Shown here: positions 25,192 to 32,819 of the stretch, in pieces | How the letters are laid out: the number at the start of each line of letters is the position of its first letter | Position numbering within the stretch: the stretch's first letter is position 1 | Assembly: GCF_004214935.1 (NCBI RefSeq) | Contig: NZ_SFCC01000013.1 | Span: 221,081-285,080 of the forward strand | Length of the DNA: 64,000 bases | Direction: 5' to 3' | From: Amycolatopsis suaedae | Lineage (GTDB): Bacteria; Actinomycetota; Actinomycetes; Mycobacteriales; Pseudonocardiaceae | Notes under the pieces: generated by a model | Databases searched by the model: none | What the model saw: the letters and a program-made list of their open reading frames with translations, nothing else | What the model was told of the DNA's origin: nothing | Position numbers and translations under genes: made by a program

Positions 25192-26478
25192 TCACCGGAC
25201 ACAGGCATCCGGGCGTTTGATCGGGGCCCAGACACCGTTGATGGCGCCGCCGCCGTCGCTGAGGTTGAAGAACTCGTCCTGGTTGGCGAGTGGTTCACGG
25301 GTGTCCCAGGTCCAGAACAGCCATCCCCGGACCCCCTCGGCGCAGGAGGCGACCTGCGCGTCGCGCATGCCCCACGCCGCCTTGATCAGGTCCTGGTCCC
25401 ACTCCCGGTGATGTGCGCCGAACTCCCCGGCGATGACCGGTTTGCGCAGTGCCCGGTGTTCCATGGTCGCCAGGTCCTCGGCCACCGTGTAGCCGCGTAC
25501 CTTCGGGTAGAGGTGGATGTCGAGCAGGTCGACGGCCGTGCCGCCGAGCGCCGAGGGCCGGCCGGGTGCCCAGTCGTGCCGGTGGGACAGCCCATCGAAT
25601 CCGGTCCGGTTGACCGCGCGGTTGGTGAAGAAGCCGATGGCCAGCTCGGCGGCCGGGTCGACCGAGGTGAGCGCGTCCTTGAGCCCGTTGACGTAGACGG
25701 CCAGGCTGGCGTCGGCGGACCGCTGGCGCTCGGCCGGGTTCGCCATGTCGTAGACGACCCCGTCGAGCCCGGTCACGGTGCCGCGGTACTCGTGGTAGGG
25801 CGCCTCGCGTACCCGGAAGTGCTGCTCGTTGTCGGCCTGGTAGGCGAGAACCGCGGTGCCGTAGCGCGGTCCCAGCCGCTCCAGCAGGCGCGCCGAGAAC
25901 TGGGTGAGGTACTCCTGTTTGGCCCGCAGGAAACCGGTGTGCAGGAAATGCAGGTTGTGCCCGGCGACGTTGTGCACGGGGTACTGCCTGATGATGTCGG
26001 AGTAGTACCTGTTGGGTGGCACGCCGTCCAGTGAGGGAAGGGTGTAGACGCCGTGGTCGGCGGCCAGCCGGACGAAATCGGTCACGTTGGCCAGGTACTC
26101 GGCCTTGATCGGCTCGACACTGTCCCCGCCCGTGGAGATGCCGTGGGAGACCGGCCAGCCGCCGCCGTGGTCGATGAACACCCGCACGGTGTTGTAGCCG
26201 TCGTGTTTCATCTGCGCCAGCGCCGCCCGTACCGCGGCCTGGTCGTACCGTCCTGGTTCGAACGTCGACGAGTACACGTACTTCGCGGCGCCGGGTGGCG
26301 CGAACTCCGCCAGCCGCACGTAGTTCGCTCCCCGCGGGACGAACGGCCGCCCGGTGGCGGTGTCGGTGAGGCCACCGTCGTCGATGGCGATCCGGGGCAG
26401 CACCGGCGCGGTGGCCTCCGCCGGGGTCGCCATCGCCGCTGCCAGCGCGACGACGGCGGTCAGAATTCTGGTGTACAC
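25192..26478 (-). CDS. Secreted glycoside hydrolase, cellulase/GH5-like
   Basis: 428 residues from a GTG at 26478 with GGAGGG four bases upstream. The N terminus is a signal peptide (YTRILTAVVALAAAMATPAEA). The (beta/alpha)8 clan A pattern follows: RGANYVRL, YNTVRVFIDH, the acid/base Glu in LAYQADNEQHF near residue 216 and the nucleophile Glu in PVIAGEFGAHH near residue 351, then GWLFWTWDT. The exact glycosidic linkage cannot be told. It is probably exported and acts on plant or fungal polysaccharide. Confidence 0.88.
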   Translation of the reverse strand: MYTRILTAVVALAAAMATPAEATAPVLPRIAIDDGGLTDTATGRPFVPRGANYVRLAEFAPPGAAKYVYSSTFEPGRYDQAAVRAALAQMKHDGYNTVRVFIDHGGGWPVSHGISTGGDSVEPIKAEYLANVTDFVRLAADHGVYTLPSLDGVPPNRYYSDIIRQYPVHNVAGHNLHFLHTGFLRAKQEYLTQFSARLLERLGPRYGTAVLAYQADNEQHFRVREAPYHEYRGTVTGLDGVVYDMANPAERQRSADASLAVYVNGLKDALTSVDPAAELAIGFFTNRAVNRTGFDGLSHRHDWAPGRPSALGGTAVDLLDIHLYPKVRGYTVAEDLATMEHRALRKPVIAGEFGAHHREWDQDLIKAAWGMRDAQVASCAEGVRGWLFWTWDTREPLANQDEFFNLSDGGGAINGVWAPIKRPDACVR

Positions 26479-26565
26479 GGTCCCTCCAGGACTCAGCGGC
26501 TCAGCCAGGCCGCAGTGGGTCTGACAGCGCACGTGATACCCGGCGTCGTCACAGACTGCCGACGA

Positions 26566-26727
26566 TCACGGTCGCGCGCCCGGCGGGCCTGCGGGCGAAC
26601 AGCAGGATTCCGCCGGGAGCAGCGTCCCGATCAGCACGAGGTAGCGGAACAGTACGAACAAGACAGCACCGGCGCCGCTGGTAGCCCGGGTACCCGTACG
26701 GATACCGCGGCATGCCCGGTTTCCCAT
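26566..26727 (-). CDS. Possible small membrane protein
   Basis: 53 residues from an ATG at 26727 with GGGGGAG upstream. One clear hydrophobic segment (GAGAVLFVLFRYLVLIGTLLP) lies in the middle, with an arginine-rich start and two cysteines after it. Support comes from a promoter-like element upstream (26764-26796) matching one before the WXG-like gene. Codon evidence is weak at this length, and it may be non-coding. Apart from it and its promoter, the 410-base gap holds the kinase promoter only. Confidence 0.35.
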   Translation of the reverse strand: MGNRACRGIRTGTRATSGAGAVLFVLFRYLVLIGTLLPAESCCSPAGPPGARP

Positions 26728-26763
26728 CTGCACTCCCCCGCTCGCGCCCCTCCTGCGCGGGCC

Positions 26764-26796
26764 ACCGTAGCGGCGCCGCGCTGACAGATCGCTTTC
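26764..26796 (-). promoter_or_regulatory. Promoter-like element shared with 28351-28383
   Basis: On the minus strand GAAAGCGATCTGTCAG is followed by 11 bases and TACGGT. The same 16-mer with the same 11-base spacing to TACCGT lies at 28351-28383 on the plus strand. This one points to the small membrane ORF and the glycosidase gene. Confidence 0.55.
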
Positions 26797-26830
26797 ATTC
26801 CACGCACCGCGGGGCAGGATCGTCGCCACA

Positions 26831-26860
26831 TTGCGACGGCCGCCGGACCGTGGCTAGTGT
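26831..26860 (+). promoter_or_regulatory. Promoter of the Ser/Thr kinase gene
   Basis: TTGCGA (26831-26836), an 18-base spacer and TAGTGT (26855-26860) precede the GTG at 26889, which has its own GGGAGGA ribosome site. Confidence 0.45.
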
Positions 26861-26888
26861 CGCCCCGGTCCGGCGTCGAGGGAGGATC

Positions 26889-28337
26889 GTGGAAGGGCTC
26901 ACAGCGGGCGATCCCGTCGCCGTCGGCCGTTACCGGCTGGTCGGCTCACTGGGTGAGGGGGGCATGGGCCGGGTGTGGCTCGGTGTCGCTCCCGACGGGA
27001 GGCTGGCCGCGGTCAAGCTGGTCCACCCGCATCTCGCGCGGGACGAGGGTTTCCGTTCCCGGTTCCGCCGGGAGGTCGAGGTGTCCCGCGCGGTGTCCGG
27101 TGCGTACACCGCGGCCGTGCTGGACGCCGACACCGAAGCCGCCGCGCCCTGGCTGGCCTCGGTGTACGTACCGGGGCCGTCGCTGCGGCAGGCGGTCGAC
27201 CTGGTGGGTCCGCTGCCGGTGCACACCCTGCGCGTCCTCACCGCCGGGCTGGCCTCCGCACTGATCGACATCCACCGGGCCGGACTCATCCACCGCGACC
27301 TCAAGCCGTCCAACGTGTTGCTCACCGACGACGGCCCGCGGGTCATCGACTTCGGCATCGCCCGCGCGATCGAGGGCAACCACGAACTGACGTCGACGGG
27401 CTCGATCATCGGCTCACCGGGTTTCATGTCGCCCGAGCAGGCACTCGGCGCCGATCTCACCCCGGCCAGCGACGTGTTCTCGCTGGGCGCGATGCTGGTC
27501 ATGGCCGCGGGCGGGCGCAGTCCGTTCGACGGGAACTCCACACCGCAGATCCTGTACAACGTCGTGCACGCCACGCCCCGGCTCGACGCCGTTCCCCTGC
27601 CGTTGCGTGCACTTCTCGCCGCCTGCCTGGACAAGACCCCGTCCCGCAGGCCGGCACCGCGGCAGATCCTGGACGCGGTGGCCGGGGCGGCCACCGCACA
27701 CGGCTGGCTGCCACCGCCCGTCGTGGCCGCCGCCGACCGGCACCGGGCGCAGGCTCGCGCGCTGGTGACCGGAACCCCGATCCCGAAACGCCGGTCCCGC
27801 GCCAGAAAGTGGCTGCTCGCGGCCCTGGTCACGGTGGTGGTGCTGACCGCCGGAGTGATCACCGCCGTCCAGCTCGGGTCACCGGGCGAGCTTCCCGCCG
27901 CCTCCTACGACCAGCTACCGAAATGGTGCCGCAAGTTCACCCCGGACGCGCTGCGTACCGTGTCGGTGGCCTACCCGTATCCGGAAGCCAGCAGCCAGTA
28001 CGGGTCCGTGGTCAGTTGCGAGTGGGTCGGCGATCCCAACGTGAACCACTTCTACGTCTCCCGCGACGCCACCGGCGACCCGGCCGAGACCTTCCGGCGC
28101 ACGGCATCCGGCAAGGGGTACTACCAGGCGCCGGACGTCACCGTCGGCCTGGCCGCACTGTGGAAGCACAGTGGCCGCGTCGGTGAGCTGACGGTGGAGC
28201 TACTCGCCCACGACGCCACGGCCGTGGTCAGCATCAAGCTGGGTACCGACCGCCTCGACATGAGCAACGAGGCGGACATCGACACGGCGCGCCGGCTTCT
28301 CGTTCCGCTGGCGAACACCGCACTGGCCGGCGCCTGA
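26889..28337 (+). CDS. Transmembrane Ser/Thr protein kinase (PknB-like)
   Basis: 482 residues from a GTG at 26889. Kinase domain about 12-270: glycine loop LGEGGMGRVWLG, catalytic Lys in AAVKLV, HRDLKPSNVLL, DFGIAR, SPGFMSPEQ and the late arginine in CLDKTPSRRPAP. A basic stretch leads to one membrane helix (about 305-329) and an extracellular region of about 150 residues with two cysteines (PKWCRKF, SCEWVG). There are no PASTA repeats. It probably senses an external or envelope signal. The gene is bracketed by inverted copies of a 16-base promoter-like element. Confidence 0.95.
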   Translation: MEGLTAGDPVAVGRYRLVGSLGEGGMGRVWLGVAPDGRLAAVKLVHPHLARDEGFRSRFRREVEVSRAVSGAYTAAVLDADTEAAAPWLASVYVPGPSLRQAVDLVGPLPVHTLRVLTAGLASALIDIHRAGLIHRDLKPSNVLLTDDGPRVIDFGIARAIEGNHELTSTGSIIGSPGFMSPEQALGADLTPASDVFSLGAMLVMAAGGRSPFDGNSTPQILYNVVHATPRLDAVPLPLRALLAACLDKTPSRRPAPRQILDAVAGAATAHGWLPPPVVAAADRHRAQARALVTGTPIPKRRSRARKWLLAALVTVVVLTAGVITAVQLGSPGELPAASYDQLPKWCRKFTPDALRTVSVAYPYPEASSQYGSVVSCEWVGDPNVNHFYVSRDATGDPAETFRRTASGKGYYQAPDVTVGLAALWKHSGRVGELTVELLAHDATAVVSIKLGTDRLDMSNEADIDTARRLLVPLANTALAGA

Positions 28338-28350
28338 CCGTCAGGCGGAC

Positions 28351-28383
28351 GAAAGCGATCTGTCAGAGGTCTTTCGTTACCGT
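28351..28383 (+). promoter_or_regulatory. Promoter-like element shared with 26764-26796
   Basis: GAAAGCGATCTGTCAG (28351-28366), 11 bases, TACCGT (28378-28383). It lies after the kinase stop and about 167 bases before the WXG-like gene. The 16-mer is identical to the reverse complement of 26781-26796. Confidence 0.55.
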
Positions 28384-28549
28384 CGCCGCGGTTGACGGTC
28401 CGTGGGGTTCCAGAGGGGGCAGGAGCTGCAGGACAGGATGCGCAGAGTGAGTTCACGAAGCTGATGGCCGACCACCGGGTGCTGCTGGGCCGCGGTCCCG
28501 CCCCGGGCCGCCAATGGCACGTCCCGCCGGCCGCCCAGTAAGGACGGAC

Positions 28550-29599
28550 ATGTTCGCCACCAACAACCACGAGGCATTCCTCGATTCGCTGAGCTGGCTT
28601 TCCGATCTCCTCCACGATGTCCTGGTGATGGACGGAGCCGACGATCTGAACAAGAGTCCGCAGTTCCTGCTTGATTTCCCGAAGAAGGCCTACGCGCCGC
28701 CGAGCCGCAGTGGCTGCAAGTACGTGGTCAAGGCTCCGGCATTCCTGAGCATTCGCAATGACGGAACCAACGCGTATGCGGAGTTCGAACAGGCACTGAC
28801 CACCGTCAGCGCCGCCGCCGAGGGCAGGGCGGCCGCGGTGGTCCAGGAAGTCAGGGACACACTGGAGCCGGTCATGCTGCTCGACTCCGCCCATGTCCGG
28901 GACGCCCATCGCCTGCTCACCGAGGCGTGGGAGATCTCCCGCTATCCACCGGAGGACTTCGCGGACCTGAAAACCCACCACGACGTCTGGGACGGCGACG
29001 CGGCGGACGAGTTCTTCGGCAACTTCTACCAGCCGCTCCACGGGGTCCGGCTGCACCACGGCAAGGTGGTCCACGAACTCGCCAAGCTCCTGGGCGCCAC
29101 CAACGTGGCCATCGACCGGATCCAGAGCCAGGTGCTGGCCTGGCTAGACGTGGAAGCCGCGACGTTGAAGGCGCTGCTCGCGCAGACTGTCGCCACGGCC
29201 GGCGCCACACCCGCGGCGAAACAACTGAAGCGCCTCGGCGCGATCACCTCTGTTGTCGGGCCGGTCCTGGCGAGCCCCACGAACCTGGGCGCGGGCGTGC
29301 TTCAGGCTGTGGCGGCCCTTCCGTCCGCCATCGGCGAGTTGATCGAACCGGAAGTCGTGGCCGGCCAGGCAAGCCCGGCACCCAAGGCTGTCGTCGAGTA
29401 CATACCGAGGCAGGCCGCCGAACTGCGCCGGGAGTTCTTCGACGCCGGTGAGTCGATCACCGCCGCGGCAACCACGATCATCACCGAGATCGACGGCCAC
29501 CAGGGGTACAACAACTTCGCCGTCCGGCGGCCGAGCATGGCGGACGGCGTGGACGGGCCCGGCTTTCATCACAAGTCGGTCGCCGGGTCATACGACTGA
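28550..29599 (+). CDS. Hypothetical helical protein with a WXG-like segment
   Basis: 349 residues from the ATG at 28550 (AAGGACGG precedes). It is mostly alpha-helical. A VWDGDAADEFFGNFYQPL segment near residue 150 recalls the WxG turn of WXG100/ESX proteins, with alanine-rich helices on both sides, but the length is unusual and no signal peptide or catalytic motif is visible. It may be an ESX-type secreted or toxin-associated protein; that is inference. It follows a Ser/Thr kinase and its 3' end overlaps the convergent SARP gene by 12 bases. Confidence 0.65.
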   Translation: MFATNNHEAFLDSLSWLSDLLHDVLVMDGADDLNKSPQFLLDFPKKAYAPPSRSGCKYVVKAPAFLSIRNDGTNAYAEFEQALTTVSAAAEGRAAAVVQEVRDTLEPVMLLDSAHVRDAHRLLTEAWEISRYPPEDFADLKTHHDVWDGDAADEFFGNFYQPLHGVRLHHGKVVHELAKLLGATNVAIDRIQSQVLAWLDVEAATLKALLAQTVATAGATPAAKQLKRLGAITSVVGPVLASPTNLGAGVLQAVAALPSAIGELIEPEVVAGQASPAPKAVVEYIPRQAAELRREFFDAGESITAAATTIITEIDGHQGYNNFAVRRPSMADGVDGPGFHHKSVAGSYD

Positions 29600-32500
29600 C
29601 ACGCCGGCCGCGGGCAGCCCGATGTCCGCGGCGAGACGCTCCGCCTCGCGGCGGTAGGCCGCCGCCGCGGCGGAGTCGGCCCGCTGCCGCGCGATCCTGG
29701 AGAGCAGGTCCAGCGCGTCCACCCGCACCACCCGCTGCCCGGTCTCCTCGCTGAGCGAGAGGGCCTGCTCCGCATGCTCGCGTGCCGCGGCTTCCCCCGT
29801 GGCGAAGCCGATCTCGGCGAGCTCGATCAGCGCACGCACCTCGAACCCGCGGCAGCCGATCTCCCCGGCGGCCCGCAACGCCTCGGCCACGCTGGACCGT
29901 GCCACGTCCGGATCGCCCAGACAGCGGTCGACCGCGGCGAGGCCGATCAACGTTTCCACCCTGGCCTGGGCGATTCCACTCCGGTCCGCCACCCGCAGCG
30001 CCTGCCGGAAACGCTCCCGCGCCGCGGCCAGGTCACCACAGCGCAGGTCGATCGAGGCACGCGCGTTGAGTGCGCGAACCTCCCGTGGCCGGTCGCCGCT
30101 GTGCACGGCCAGCGCGACGCCGGTGTCGGCGTACTCACGTGCCCGCGCGTACCGGCCGCGATCCCGGTACAGCCGCGACAGGGCGATCGTCGACATCATG
30201 CGGCCGATGCTGTAGGACAGCTCGGCGGACAGGCGGGCCGCCTCGGTCAGGTTCTCGCCAGCCTCGGCGAAGTGGCCCCGCTGGTGTTCGGCCGTTCCGA
30301 TGCTGAACAGCGACAGGGCCCTGCCGGCATCGTCGCCGTGTTCGGTGGCGATGACCAGCGCGCGCCGCGCGTAGCCGACCGAGCCGGCCAGGTCGCCGAG
30401 CAGTTCGGACACCGTGGCGAGGTTGTGCAGGCAGCCCGCTTCCAGCAGTGCCCGCCCGGATCCGGCCGCGAGTTCGAGCGCCTCCCGGTGGTATCCGGCG
30501 GCGGCGCGCAGCTTCCCGGCGTGCTGGCTGGCCAGCCCGACGACGACCAGCACCACCAGCTCCCCCAGCGACCAGCCGGACTGCCTGAGCAGGGGCAGCG
30601 CCCGCTCGGCGAAGGCGGCCGACTGGTCGAGCTCACCGGTACACAGATGCAGGTGGGCCAGATTGGTCATCGCCGCGCCGAGCGGCAGGGGGTCGCCGAT
30701 CACCGAGGCCGCGGCGAGCACCGCCTGCGCCGACTCCAGCCAGACCACGACCTGCGGCTCGCGCTGCAGATAGGCCCGCAGGGTGAACCCGATCCGCCAG
30801 GCGTGGTCGTTGAACCCGCCGTTCTGTCCGCTAAGGACTATGGCGACGAGGTTGTCCCGTTCCGCGTCCAGCCAGCTTCTGGCTTCGGTGTGGCTGTCGA
30901 ATTCGGCGGGACGGACCGGATCCCCCACCACGGTGGGCGCCCGGACGGCAGCAGGGTCCATTCTGGACACGGCGTTGTCGGCGGACTCCAGGTACCAGTC
31001 GAGCAGGCCACGGAGGGCCTGGTCCCGCGCGGCCGGTGTCTCGTCGGCGTAGGCGCACTCGTCGGCATAGGCACGCAGGAGGTCGTGAAAGCAGAAACGG
31101 CCGGGAACGTGTTCGGTGAGGAGGTGTGCCTGGACCAGGGTGCGCAACAGCTCCAGCACACGGCCCGGGGACGAACCGGTCAGCGCGGCGGCGGCGGCCG
31201 CGGTCAGGTCGGCACCGGGGACCAGTCCGAGCAGGCGGAACAGTCGTTGCGCCGCAGGCGGAAGCCGTGCGTAGGAGTGTTCGAACAGAGTGCGCACCGC
31301 CGTGGCCGGGTCGTCGCCGGAGGTCAGTGTGGACAACGCCCTGTGGCGGCTGAGCCGGGCGAGGTAGTCGTCCAGGCGCAGGCCCGGTTCGCCGGCCAGA
31401 TCGGCCGCCGCGATGCGCAACGCGAGCGGCAACCCGGCGCACCGGGCGGCCAGCGGAGCGAGGTGCGCGGTGTGCCCGCCGCGCTCGCCCAGCCCCATGG
31501 CCAGCAGATCGACGGCGTCGCCCGCGGGGAGCATGCCGACGTCGATCCGGTGCGCCGCATGGGTGACGACCAGGCCGCGCAGGCGTGATCGGCTGGTGAC
31601 CAGCACCAGCGCCTGCGGATGACCGGGCAGCAACGGCCGGACCTGTTCGGGATCGGCGGCGTTGTCCAGCACCACCAGCACCCGCCGGCCGGTGAGCAGT
31701 GAACGGTACAGCGCCGCGGCCTGATCCTGGTCGGTGGGAACGGCGTCCGGCCGCACACCGAGCGCACCGAGAAAACCCGCGAGCGCCTCGATCGGGCGCA
31801 GCGGGTCCGACGGCCCCCAGCCACGCAGGTTGACGTACAGCTGACCGTCCGGGAACCGGTGTACATGCTGATGCGCCCAGTGCACAGCCAGTGCCGTCTT
31901 GCCCGCACCGGGCGTACCCGCGAGCACGACGACGGTCACGCCTGCCTCGCCCAGGCCCGCCAGCTGTTCGTCCAGCTGGGCGAGTTCGGCCGTCCTGCCG
32001 GTGAACCGGCCCGGAGCGGCCGGCAGCTGCGCAGGCACCGTGGCGGCGGGCACTTCTGCCTCCGGCGCGTCGGCGAGAATCGCCTCGTGCAGCCGCTGCA
32101 CGCCCGGGCTGGGATCCAGTCCCTGGGCCTCGGCCAGGGCATGGGCGAGCCTGCGGTACTCGGCCAGCGCGTCGGGCCTGCGACCGGCACGGTAGAGGGC
32201 CCGGATCAGCATTTCGCTCAGGCTCTCCCGCACGGGATGCTCGCTGACCAGCCTGCTCAGCGTGGTGGTGACGAGGTCGTACTGACCTAGCCTGCACCGC
32301 ACGTCGGCCCAGAACTGGCCGGCACGCAAGCGTTCCTCGTCCAGATGCGGTGCTTCCTCCTGACGCAGGACCGGCGATTCGACGTCGGCGTAGGCAGGTC
32401 CGCGCCAGAGTCCCAGGGCCGTCTCCAGCAGACCGGCCGCCTCGTCCAGCCGCCCGGCGGCGTCCGCGCGGTGTGCCGCTTCGACGAGTTCGCGGAACCG

Positions 32501-32797
32501 CAGGACGTCCAGCGACTCCGCGGTGACCGCCAGCGTGTAACCTCCTTGCCCGGTGCGGACGGTCGCGGTGCCGACGAGATCGCGCAGCCGCCGGACGTTG
32601 GTCTGGATCGCCGAGCGCGGGTCGCGAGGGCCGTCCTCGTCCCACATCCAGTGCGCCAGCTGCCTGATCGGTACCAGTTCGCCGGGGCGCGCCAGCAACG
32701 CGGCCAGCAGGGCCGCGACCTTTCCGCCCGGCACCGGGACCGCTTCCCCGCCGACCTCGACGCGCAGCGGTCCCAGCACGAAGAACTCCACCCTCAC
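29588..32797 (-). CDS. SARP/AfsR-type regulator with NB-ARC and TPR domains
   Basis: 1069 residues from a GTG at 32797 (32791 is possible). It begins with an OmpR-like DNA-binding domain (EFFVLGPLRVEVGGEAVPVPGGKVAALLAALLARPGELV) and a BTAD helical domain to about residue 250. NB-ARC follows: Walker A AGTPGAGKTAL near 294, Walker B VLVVLDNA near 374, CAGLPLALRI. About 450 residues of TPR complete it. AfsR/SARP proteins switch on secondary-metabolite or developmental genes. It is divergent from a second SARP gene with only 22 bases between, and both look leaderless. Confidence 0.93.
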   Translation of the reverse strand: MRVEFFVLGPLRVEVGGEAVPVPGGKVAALLAALLARPGELVPIRQLAHWMWDEDGPRDPRSAIQTNVRRLRDLVGTATVRTGQGGYTLAVTAESLDVLRFRELVEAAHRADAAGRLDEAAGLLETALGLWRGPAYADVESPVLRQEEAPHLDEERLRAGQFWADVRCRLGQYDLVTTTLSRLVSEHPVRESLSEMLIRALYRAGRRPDALAEYRRLAHALAEAQGLDPSPGVQRLHEAILADAPEAEVPAATVPAQLPAAPGRFTGRTAELAQLDEQLAGLGEAGVTVVVLAGTPGAGKTALAVHWAHQHVHRFPDGQLYVNLRGWGPSDPLRPIEALAGFLGALGVRPDAVPTDQDQAAALYRSLLTGRRVLVVLDNAADPEQVRPLLPGHPQALVLVTSRSRLRGLVVTHAAHRIDVGMLPAGDAVDLLAMGLGERGGHTAHLAPLAARCAGLPLALRIAAADLAGEPGLRLDDYLARLSRHRALSTLTSGDDPATAVRTLFEHSYARLPPAAQRLFRLLGLVPGADLTAAAAAALTGSSPGRVLELLRTLVQAHLLTEHVPGRFCFHDLLRAYADECAYADETPAARDQALRGLLDWYLESADNAVSRMDPAAVRAPTVVGDPVRPAEFDSHTEARSWLDAERDNLVAIVLSGQNGGFNDHAWRIGFTLRAYLQREPQVVVWLESAQAVLAAASVIGDPLPLGAAMTNLAHLHLCTGELDQSAAFAERALPLLRQSGWSLGELVVLVVVGLASQHAGKLRAAAGYHREALELAAGSGRALLEAGCLHNLATVSELLGDLAGSVGYARRALVIATEHGDDAGRALSLFSIGTAEHQRGHFAEAGENLTEAARLSAELSYSIGRMMSTIALSRLYRDRGRYARAREYADTGVALAVHSGDRPREVRALNARASIDLRCGDLAAARERFRQALRVADRSGIAQARVETLIGLAAVDRCLGDPDVARSSVAEALRAAGEIGCRGFEVRALIELAEIGFATGEAAAREHAEQALSLSEETGQRVVRVDALDLLSRIARQRADSAAAAAYRREAERLAADIGLPAAGVSVV

Positions 32798-32804
32798 CGC
32801 CTGC

Positions 32805-32812
32805 ACGATACT
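32805..32812. promoter_or_regulatory. Overlapping divergent -10 elements of two SARP genes
   Basis: On the minus strand TATCGT (32810-32805) ends seven bases before the GTG at 32797. On the plus strand GATACT (32807-32812) ends seven bases before the ATG at 32820. The two hexamers share four bases, so one polymerase at a time could bind. Confidence 0.55.
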
Positions 32813-32819
32813 GGCTCCC

